NCBI RefSeq assembly: GCF_000600335.2 | Contig: NZ_KK088560.1 | Span: 1-64,000, forward strand | Direction of reading: 5' to 3' | Length of the DNA: 64,000 nucleotides | DNA from: Rubellimicrobium mesophilum DSM 19309 | Lineage (GTDB): Bacteria > Pseudomonadota > Alphaproteobacteria > Rhodobacterales > Rhodobacteraceae | Shown here: piece by piece, positions 57,807-64,000 of the stretch | How the letters are laid out: each line of letters starts with the position of its first letter | Numbering within the stretch: position 1 is the stretch's first letter | Made by a program: the position numbers and the translations under genes | Notes under the pieces: model-generated | The model's input: the letters and a program-made list of their open reading frames with translations, nothing else | What the model was told of the DNA's origin: nothing | The model's database searches: none

Positions 57807-57888
57807 GCGCTTGCCCCGCCTCTGAAAGCCTGCCAAACGAATGGCCGCCCCCTCCGCCCTCGTCAACCAACTCGCCGGGAGCCCGCGA

Positions 57889-60351
57889 ATGGTCACCCTC
57901 TTCCGCTGGCTCTTCCGGGCGACGGTGGCCTTGGTCCTGGTGGGCGTGCTGGGCTTCGGCTTCATCTGGTGGGTCGCCTCGCGGTCCATGCCCGACTACG
58001 ACGGCACTTGGGCGGTCCAGGGGATCGGCGCGCCGGTCGAGATCGTCCGCGACCACTCCGACGTGCCGCACATCTTCGGCAAGACCGACGCCGACGTCTT
58101 CTTCGCCCTAGGCTATGCCCATGCGCAGGACCGGCTCTGGCAGATGCTGATGCTCCGCCGGACCGTCCAGGGGCGCCTGTCCGAGCTCTTCGGCGAGCGG
58201 ACGCTCCCCATCGACCGCCTGATGCGTCGCCTCGACCTCTACACCCTCGCGACGGCCTCCGTCGACGCGCAGGACGACGATGCCGGGGCGGCGCTCGACG
58301 CCTACAGCGCCGGGGTGAACGCCTGGCTGCAGGAGGTCAACGCCGGCGCCCGCGGTCGCGGCGCGCCCGAGATGTGGCTCTTCCCGCAGGCGATCTCGCC
58401 CTGGCAGCCCGCCGACTCGCTCGCGATCCTCAAGCTGATGGCGCTGGAGCTCAACGCCCAGCTCCCGGCCGAGGTCCTGCGCGCCCGCACCTCGCTCGAT
58501 CTCCCGCCCGAGCGCCTCGCCGACATCCTCCCCGATGCGCCGGGCCAGGGCGTCGCCGCGCTCCCCGCCTATGCCGAGCTCGTCGGCCCCCTCCAGCCGA
58601 GCTACGCCGATGCCGCGCCGCGCGACCCGCTCTTTCCCAACGGAGGCGAGACGGCACTTGCGGGCGCGTCGAACGCCTGGGCCTCCGGCCCCATCCGCTC
58701 CGCCACCGGCTCCACGCTCCTCGCCAACGACCCGCACCTTCCCCTCACAGCCCCCGGCTGGTTCTACCTCGCCCGCCTGGAGCTCCAGTCCGGCGGCGTC
58801 ATCGGCGGCACGATCCCCGGCCTCCCCGTCGTCATCACCGGCCGCAACGCCGACCTCGGCTGGGGCGTCACCTCCTCCTACCTCGACGACCTCGACGTCT
58901 ATGCCGAGGAGGTGAACCCCCAGAACGCCGACGAATACCGCACCCCCGACGGCTGGGTCCCCTTCCGCACCCGCGCCAGCATCATCGAGGTCAAGGACGC
59001 CCCCGCCGAAACGCTGACGCTCCGCTGGACCGACAACGGCCCCGTCCTCGGCCCCGAGGACTTCGACCTCGGCCTCGTCCGTCCGCCGGGCCACGTCATG
59101 TCCGTCGCCTGGACGGCCCTCTCAGACCACGATACGACGCTGACCGCCGCCATGCACCTCATGCGTGCCCGGAGCGTGCAGGAGGGACTCGACGCGACCA
59201 AGCTCTTCGTCGCCCCCTCCCAGAACCTCACCCTCGCCGACCGGGAGCACATCGCCATGGCCCTCGTCGGCGCCATCCCCGCCCGCGACCCCGGCCACCA
59301 GAGCAAGGGCCGCCTGCCCACCCTCGGCTGGCACCCCGAGAACCGCTGGCACGGCGTCCAGCCCGTGTCCTCGAACCCGGTCTTCCTCGACCCCGAGGGC
59401 GGAATCGTCGGCAACACCAACAACAAGATCCTCGACGCCCCCTTCCCCGACCACATCTCCTACCTCTGGGGCGACACGCAGCGCATCCAGCGCTGGCAAT
59501 TCCTGATGCAGGGCCGCGAGATCCACACGCGCGAGAGCTTCATCGAGGCGCAGCTCGACACCGTCTCGCCCGCCGCCCGCACGCTCCTGCCCCTCGTCGG
59601 CCGCGATCTCTGGTTCACCGGCGAAGCCGCCCCCGACGGCACGCCCGAACGTCAGCGCCAGCGCGCCCTCGCCCTCCTCGCCGAATGGAACGGCGAGATG
59701 AACGAGCACATGCCCGAGCCGCTGATCTACTCCGCCTGGATGCGCGCCCTTCAGGAGCGGCTGATCCGCGACGACCTCGGCCCCCTTGCCGACAGGTTCG
59801 ACCACGTCGAGCCGCTGTTCATCGAGCGCGTGTTCAAGAACGTCGACGGCGCCTCGGCCTGGTGCGACGTCAAGCAGTCCGCCCCCGTCGAGACCTGCGA
59901 CGACATGGCCCGCGAGTCGCTCGACGACGCGCTCCTCCTGATCGGGGAGCGTTACGGCACCGCCATCGAATCCTGGCGCTGGGGCGACGCCCATGAGGCT
60001 GCGCAGGACCACCCGGTCCTCGGCACGACACCCCTCCTTGCCTGGTTCGTCAACATCCGCCAGAGCACGAGCGGCGGCGACCAGACCCTCATGCGCGGCG
60101 TCACCTCGGGCCAGGAGCCGAATCCCTATCTCAACGTCCACGCCTCGGCCTATCGCGGCGTCTACGACTTCGCGGACCCTGACTCCTCGGTCTTCATCAT
60201 CGCCACCGGCCAGAGCGGGCATCCTCTCTCGCCTTTCTACGACGACCTGGGCGAGTTGTGGCGGCGGGGCGAATACATCCCGATGAGCCTCGACCCGGCG
60301 CTCGCGCGAGCGGCGGCGGTGGGGGTGACGACGCTGGTGCCGACTCCGTAG
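57889..60351 (+). CDS. Penicillin acylase family protein (Ntn hydrolase)
   Basis: The 820-residue protein has an N-terminal membrane anchor (FRWLFRATVALVLVGVLGFGFIWWVA), the conserved PVEIVRDHSDVPHIFG and FFALGYAHAQDRLWQM, and the autocatalytic nucleophile Ser261 in AGASNAWA. Family members mature by self-cleavage before this Ser and hydrolyse acyl amides such as penicillin side chains or acyl-homoserine lactones; the substrate here is unknown. The ATG at 57889 has GGGAG at good spacing; an ATG at 57841 would add 16 residues. The gene stands alone. Confidence 0.9.
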   Translation: MVTLFRWLFRATVALVLVGVLGFGFIWWVASRSMPDYDGTWAVQGIGAPVEIVRDHSDVPHIFGKTDADVFFALGYAHAQDRLWQMLMLRRTVQGRLSELFGERTLPIDRLMRRLDLYTLATASVDAQDDDAGAALDAYSAGVNAWLQEVNAGARGRGAPEMWLFPQAISPWQPADSLAILKLMALELNAQLPAEVLRARTSLDLPPERLADILPDAPGQGVAALPAYAELVGPLQPSYADAAPRDPLFPNGGETALAGASNAWASGPIRSATGSTLLANDPHLPLTAPGWFYLARLELQSGGVIGGTIPGLPVVITGRNADLGWGVTSSYLDDLDVYAEEVNPQNADEYRTPDGWVPFRTRASIIEVKDAPAETLTLRWTDNGPVLGPEDFDLGLVRPPGHVMSVAWTALSDHDTTLTAAMHLMRARSVQEGLDATKLFVAPSQNLTLADREHIAMALVGAIPARDPGHQSKGRLPTLGWHPENRWHGVQPVSSNPVFLDPEGGIVGNTNNKILDAPFPDHISYLWGDTQRIQRWQFLMQGREIHTRESFIEAQLDTVSPAARTLLPLVGRDLWFTGEAAPDGTPERQRQRALALLAEWNGEMNEHMPEPLIYSAWMRALQERLIRDDLGPLADRFDHVEPLFIERVFKNVDGASAWCDVKQSAPVETCDDMARESLDDALLLIGERYGTAIESWRWGDAHEAAQDHPVLGTTPLLAWFVNIRQSTSGGDQTLMRGVTSGQEPNPYLNVHASAYRGVYDFADPDSSVFIIATGQSGHPLSPFYDDLGELWRRGEYIPMSLDPALARAAAVGVTTLVPTP

Positions 60352-60464
60352 GCACGAACGCGCTCCTGACGTCGGCCTCGCAAAGCCACATCGTTCCAGC
60401 GGTGCAAGGACCCGCGGCCCCCGCACCGCTCGGAAGTCGTTCTCGACGGGCTAGAACGGTCGTC

Positions 60465-61538
60465 ATGTCAGTCACCCATTCCCACCTTTGGCCCGGCGTT
60501 CCGCTCGCGCTCGCCTCGGCCGTCCTGTTCGGAGCGTCCGCGCCCCTCTCGAAGCTGCTGATCGGCTCCGTCGATCCCTGGCTCCTGGCGGGCATCCTCT
60601 ACCTCGGCGCGGGCCTGGGGCTCGTGCTCGTGCATGGGGGCCGCACCGCTCTGGGCCTCGAAGGTGTCGAGGCTCCTCTCCGCCAATGCGATGCGCCCTG
60701 GCTCGCCGCCGTGATCCTGTTCGGCGGCCTCCTCGGCCCGCTCCTGCTGATGCTGGGCCTGTCCCGTACCTCGGCCGCCTCGGGCTCGCTGCTCCTGAAC
60801 CTCGAAGGCTTGGCGACGATGGGGATCGCCTGGCTGGTGTTCCGCGAGAACGTGGATCGCCGGCTCCTCCTCGGCGCGGCGGCCATCCTCGCCGGGGCCG
60901 TCATGCTGTCCTGGAGCGGGGAAGGCGCGCGGCTCGACCTGGGCGGGCTCCTCATCGCGGGGGCCTGCCTGTGTTGGGGGATCGACAACAACCTGACGCG
61001 CAAGCTCTCGTCGGCCGACCCGGTGCAGATCGCCATGCTCAAGGGGCTGGTGGCGGGGACCATCAACCTGGTGCTGGCTCTCTCGGTTGGTGCAGCCCTG
61101 CCAGGGGGTGGTTTGATCGCGGCGGGAGCCGTGGTGGGCTTTCTCGGTGTGGGCGTGAGCCTCGTCATGTTCATGCTGGCGCTGCGCCACCTCGGGGCCG
61201 CGCGCACGGGCGCCTACTTCTCGCTTGCCCCCTTCATCGGCGCGGTGCTGGCGGTGCTTCTCTTCCGCGAGACGGTCACAGCGCAACTCGTCCTCGCCGG
61301 CGCGCTCATGGGCTTGGGACTCTGGCTCCATCTCGCAGAACGCCACGAGCACGAGCACGTCCACGAGGTGCTGGAGCACGAGCACGCCCATGTGCACGAC
61401 GACCACCACCGGCACCACCACGACGGCCTCGTGAGCGAGCCGCACTCACACTGGCATCGGCACGAGCCCATGCGGCACAAGCATCCGCACTATCCCGACC
61501 TTCACCATCGGCACGAGCATGAGATGCGGAATCACTGA
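60465..61538 (+). CDS. EamA/DMT-family transporter with His-rich C-terminal tail
   Basis: The 357-residue protein has ten hydrophobic segments and two EamA repeats (PLALASAVLFGASAPLSKLLIG; GGLLIAGACLCWGIDNNLTRKL). After the last span, from about residue 294, a tail of some 64 residues contains 25 histidines (HEHEHVHEVLEHEHAHVHDD, DDHHRHHHD, HKHPHY). Such tails usually bind Zn, Ni or Co and suggest a metal-linked or metal-regulated exporter. The start at 60465 (MSVTHSH) lacks a strong ribosome binding site. It is convergent with hflX. Confidence 0.88.
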   Translation: MSVTHSHLWPGVPLALASAVLFGASAPLSKLLIGSVDPWLLAGILYLGAGLGLVLVHGGRTALGLEGVEAPLRQCDAPWLAAVILFGGLLGPLLLMLGLSRTSAASGSLLLNLEGLATMGIAWLVFRENVDRRLLLGAAAILAGAVMLSWSGEGARLDLGGLLIAGACLCWGIDNNLTRKLSSADPVQIAMLKGLVAGTINLVLALSVGAALPGGGLIAAGAVVGFLGVGVSLVMFMLALRHLGAARTGAYFSLAPFIGAVLAVLLFRETVTAQLVLAGALMGLGLWLHLAERHEHEHVHEVLEHEHAHVHDDHHRHHHDGLVSEPHSHWHRHEPMRHKHPHYPDLHHRHEHEMRNH

Positions 61539-61568
61539 TCCCCGCACGCTGGCACGCCAACGATCAGA

Positions 61569-62843
61569 TCAGAGCGTCAGGAACCGGTCCCTCTGCCGCG
61601 CCGTCCACCGAACCCGCACGCGCGTCCCCTTCTCCTCATCCCGCTCCTCGACGACCAGCCGGTTCTCGTGGAGCCAAGCCCGCTGCCGCCCGGCGGCGTA
61701 GGGCACGACGATCTCCTCCTCCTCGCGCGGCTCGTCCAGCCGCCGCGCGACCTCGGCGAGGAGCGCGTCCAGCCCCTCCCCGGTCAGCGCCGAGACCGGG
61801 AACACCGCCGGCGCCCGCTCGCCCTGCCGCTGCACCGTCTCCCGCGCCTCGGGGGTCAGGAGGTCGATCTTGTTCCAGACCTCGATCAGCGGCGTGGCCT
61901 CGCTGACCCCGAGGCTCCCCAGGATCGCCTCCACGTCATGCGCCTGTGCGTCGGTCTGGGGATGCGAGATGTCCCGGACGTGCAGGATCAGGTCCGCATC
62001 CAGCACCTCCTCCAGCGTTGCGCGGAAGGCCGCGACCAGCTCGGTCGGGAGGTCGCTGATGAAGCCCACCGTGTCCGACAGGATCACCTGCAGGCCCGCC
62101 GGCAGCACGATCCGCCGCATCGTCGGGTCGAGCGTGGCGAAGAGCATGTCCTTCGCCAGCACCTCGGCCCCGGTCAGCCGGTTGAAGATCGTGCTCTTCC
62201 CGGCGTTGGTGTAGCCCACCAGCGCCACGACCGGGAACGGCACCTTGGCTCGCGCCGCCCGGTGCAGCGTCCGCGTCCGCGCCACCCGGTCGATCTGGCG
62301 CTTGAGCTTGATGAGCTGCTCGTCGATGGCTCGCCGGTCGGCCTCGATCTGCGTCTCGCCGGGGCCACCGACGAAGCCGAAGCCGCCGCGCTGGCGTTCG
62401 AGGTGGGTCCAGGCCCGCACCAGCCGCGTCCGCTGGTAGCTGAGCGCCGCCATCTCGACCTGCAGCACGCCCTCGCGAGTCCGCGCGCGGTCCGAGAAGA
62501 TCTCCAGGATCAGCCCCGTCCGGTCGAGGAGCTTGACCCCCCATTCCTTCTCCAGGTTCCGCTGCTGCACCGGCGATACCGGCCCGTCCACTAGGACGAG
62601 CTCAACCTCGGCCTCCGTGAACCTCGCCTTCAGCTCCTCGATCTTCCCCGATCCGAAGAGCATCCCGGGATGCACGCGCCCCAGCCTCACGACCTCCGAG
62701 CCCCGCACGTCGAGGCCCGGCAGCGCGGCGGCGAGCGCCACGGCCTCCTCGAGCGCGGGCTCCGACGGCCTCGCGTCCCGGTCGCCCTTGATGTCCGGGT
62801 GAAGGACCCAGGCGCGGGTCACCTTCTCCCTGCGGTCGAGCAA
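61569..62843 (-). CDS. hflX: Ribosome-associated GTPase HflX
   Basis: HflX splits stalled ribosomes under stress. The 424-residue protein has the N-terminal HflX domain (RPG-type HPGMLFGSGKIEEL, LEKEWGVKLLDRTGLILEIF, GGPGETQIEADRR) and a GTPase domain with G1 GYTNAGKST, G3 DTVGFISDLP and G4 NKID. It starts at a TTG (62843), three bases after the hfq stop, the normal alphaproteobacterial order ntrX-hfq-hflX. A GTG at 62822 is an alternative. Confidence 0.95.
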   Translation of the reverse strand: MLDRREKVTRAWVLHPDIKGDRDARPSEPALEEAVALAAALPGLDVRGSEVVRLGRVHPGMLFGSGKIEELKARFTEAEVELVLVDGPVSPVQQRNLEKEWGVKLLDRTGLILEIFSDRARTREGVLQVEMAALSYQRTRLVRAWTHLERQRGGFGFVGGPGETQIEADRRAIDEQLIKLKRQIDRVARTRTLHRAARAKVPFPVVALVGYTNAGKSTIFNRLTGAEVLAKDMLFATLDPTMRRIVLPAGLQVILSDTVGFISDLPTELVAAFRATLEEVLDADLILHVRDISHPQTDAQAHDVEAILGSLGVSEATPLIEVWNKIDLLTPEARETVQRQGERAPAVFPVSALTGEGLDALLAEVARRLDEPREEEEIVVPYAAGRQRAWLHENRLVVEERDEEKGTRVRVRWTARQRDRFLTL

Positions 62844-62846
62844 GGC

Positions 62847-63080
62847 CTACTCGTCCCCGTCGTAGAGGTTGATGGCCTGAGCCGGCATGATGGTCGAGAT
62901 CGCGCTCTTGTAGACGAGCTGCGACTGCCCGTCCCGGCGCAGCAGCACGCAGAACGAATCGAACCAGGTGATGACGCCCTGCAGCTTCACGCCGTTGATG
63001 AGGAAGATGGTCACGGGAACCTTGGTCTTCCGGACGTGGTTGAGGAACGCGTCCTGAAGATTCTGCTTGCTGTCGGCCAT
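62847..63080 (-). CDS. hfq: RNA chaperone Hfq
   Basis: The 77-residue protein ([43 protein letters not shown]...) has both Sm motifs, ending [12 protein letters not shown] where YKHAIST is the common form; Ser replaces His, as often in Rhodobacteraceae. It mediates small-RNA pairing with mRNA. The start has GGGAG close upstream. The frame is open another 65 codons upstream to the ntrX stop but that part is unlike any Hfq and is taken as the intergenic promoter region. Confidence 0.97.
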   Translation of the reverse strand: MADSKQNLQDAFLNHVRKTKVPVTIFLINGVKLQGVITWFDSFCVLLRRDGQSQLVYKSAISTIMPAQAINLYDGDE

Positions 63081-63275
63081 TCCGGCTCCCGCCTTGTTCT
63101 TGCGGCCCTGCACAGGTGGGCCGTCCCCCTCCGACTCACTCTGCCGTGAGACAACGGGGGTTTCCATCCCCGGCGCTGGCACCGGGGACACAACTGTTGC
63201 GGGTTTGCCCTGCGGAGCGACGGCCCGGGGCGCCAGCCCCAGCACCCGCCGCGGCGCCTGTCCTTCGTCCGCCAC

Positions 63276-64000
63276 TCAACCCTCCTCTGCGTAGACCAAC
63301 CTGGGCGTGGTCTTGAGTCCCGTCACCACGCCCAGCGACTTGAGCTTACGGTGCAACGCCGAACGCTCCATCCCCACGAACGCCGCCGTCCGCGAAATGT
63401 TGCCGCCGAAGCGGTTGATCTGCGTCAGCAGGTATTCCTTCTCGAAGAGCTCCCGCGCCTCGCGCAGGGGCAGCGTGGCGAGCCCACCCGACAGCACCAC
63501 GCGCCCGTCATCGCTCGCGCCCTCGTCGAGGCTCGGCAGCTCCTTGGCCGTGATGTCCCCGGCGGAATCCCCCAGGATCAGCACGCGCTCGATCACGTTG
63601 CGGAGCTGCCGCACGTTCCCCGGCCAGAGCATCGTCTGGAGAAGCGCCCGCGCATCCTCGCCCAGACGCCGCAGCGGCAGGCCCTGCGTCCGGTTCAGCA
63701 CCTGGATGAAATGCTCGGCCAGGAGCGGGATGTCCTCGCGCCGCTCCTCCAGCGACGGCACGTGGATCGGCACCACGTTCAGCCGGTGGAACAGCTCCTG
63801 TCGGAAGGTGCCGCCCGCGATGGCGGCGGTCAGGTCGCGATTCGAGGACGAGATGACCCGCAGGTCGACATGGACCTTTTCGCTGCCCCCCACGCGCGCG
63901 AACTGCTGGTCCACGAGCACCCTCAGGATCTTGGACTGGGTGACGAGCGGCATGTCCGCCACCTCGTCGAAGTAGATGACGCCGCCATGGGCCTGCTCCA
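63276..64000 (-). CDS. ntrX: NtrX-type sigma-54 response regulator (C-terminal part, cut by window)
   Basis: The visible part is the second half of the AAA+ domain (GGVIYFDEVADMPLVTQSKILRVL, the Walker B/GAFTGA-downstream region; SSSNRDL; FRQELFHRLNVVPI) and the C-terminal helix-turn-helix (GGNISRTAAFVGMERSALHRKLKSLGV). Arrangement next to hfq-hflX and the sequence TPRLVYAEEG at the end identify NtrX, the partner of NtrY in nitrogen and redox regulation. The N-terminal receiver and the start lie beyond position 64000. A 195-base gap to hfq contains a TCCCCGG/CCGGGGA hairpin at about 63160-63185. Confidence 0.93.
   Translation of the reverse strand, partial: EQAHGGVIYFDEVADMPLVTQSKILRVLVDQQFARVGGSEKVHVDLRVISSSNRDLTAAIAGGTFRQELFHRLNVVPIHVPSLEERREDIPLLAEHFIQVLNRTQGLPLRRLGEDARALLQTMLWPGNVRQLRNVIERVLILGDSAGDITAKELPSLDEGASDDGRVVLSGGLATLPLREARELFEKEYLLTQINRFGGNISRTAAFVGMERSALHRKLKSLGVVTGLKTTPRLVYAEEG

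Noticed and set aside
60468-61445. A 325-codon minus-strand frame opposite the DMT transporter
   Set aside because: It is the complement of a clear ten-span transporter gene and has no conserved content.
63081-63275. A 65-residue N-terminal extension of Hfq
   Set aside because: The frame is open but its sequence is low-complexity and no Hfq has such an extension; the ATG at 63080 has its own ribosome binding site.

Overview
The window looks like chromosome of a high-G+C alphaproteobacterium, most likely Rhodobacteraceae or a close relative. The evidence is a full-length CtrA, an ntrX-hfq-hflX block, an Usg-family gene, alphaproteobacterial-type LexA (GTTC-N7-GTTC) and CtrA (TTAA-N7-TTAA) sites, an HWE-family kinase, and frequent GTG/TTG starts. 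The species cannot be named from the sequence. Most of the window is ordinary core chromosome; the only clear mobile element is an IS1595-family insertion at the left edge.

Layout. 0-7 kb: the IS element abuts ctrA, then ligA-recG, then a possible SOS-controlled 39-residue membrane protein. 7-15 kb: Fe-S scaffold protein, hisI, gluQ-trmFO, an outer-membrane protein, gyrA, usg and an NAD(P)-dependent dehydrogenase. 15-20 kb: arginase/ornithine cyclodeaminase operon with a divergent Lrp regulator, dsbB, a zinc metallopeptidase and tRNA-Leu(CAA). 20-32 kb: HWE kinase, dimethylglycine dehydrogenase-like enzyme, Ysc84 lipoprotein, hemB, mfd and a GT39-like membrane protein. 32-41 kb: XRE-cupin regulator, YejA-like binding protein, a candidate small RNA, bdhA, LysE exporter, DUF502, psuK-psuG and rpsB-tsf. 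41-46 kb: a signalling region containing an RsbQ-like hydrolase, a PAS hybrid kinase, a LuxR-type regulator, PhoR and a degenerate receiver protein. 46-51 kb: yicC-gmk-gamma carbonic anhydrase, a PAS protein, class II DAHP synthase and a GlxA-type regulator. 51-57 kb: a complete branched-chain amino-acid ABC transporter (binding protein, then livG-F-H-M) facing a hydroxyisobutyrate-dehydrogenase-like gene. 57-64 kb: penicillin acylase, a DMT transporter with a His-rich tail, hflX, hfq and the C-terminal half of ntrX.

Data-quality point. Four genes in the first 14 kb (IS transposase, gluQ, trmFO, gyrA) each contain a one-base shift at a G/C homopolymer. A possible fifth lies at an A5/T5 run in the Fe-S scaffold gene. 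Because gyrA is essential, assembly or sequencing indels are the simplest explanation; reading frames in this part should be treated with caution.

Candidate novelties. The strongest are (1) the three-gene unit of RsbQ/KAI2-type hydrolase, PAS-HisKA-REC kinase and LuxR-family regulator; (2) a 39-residue membrane protein behind a good LexA box, resembling in concept the Caulobacter SOS division inhibitor SidA; (3) an orphan promoter/hairpin/terminator unit upstream of bdhA that looks like a roughly 74-nt small RNA; and (4) the IS insertion directly upstream of ctrA.
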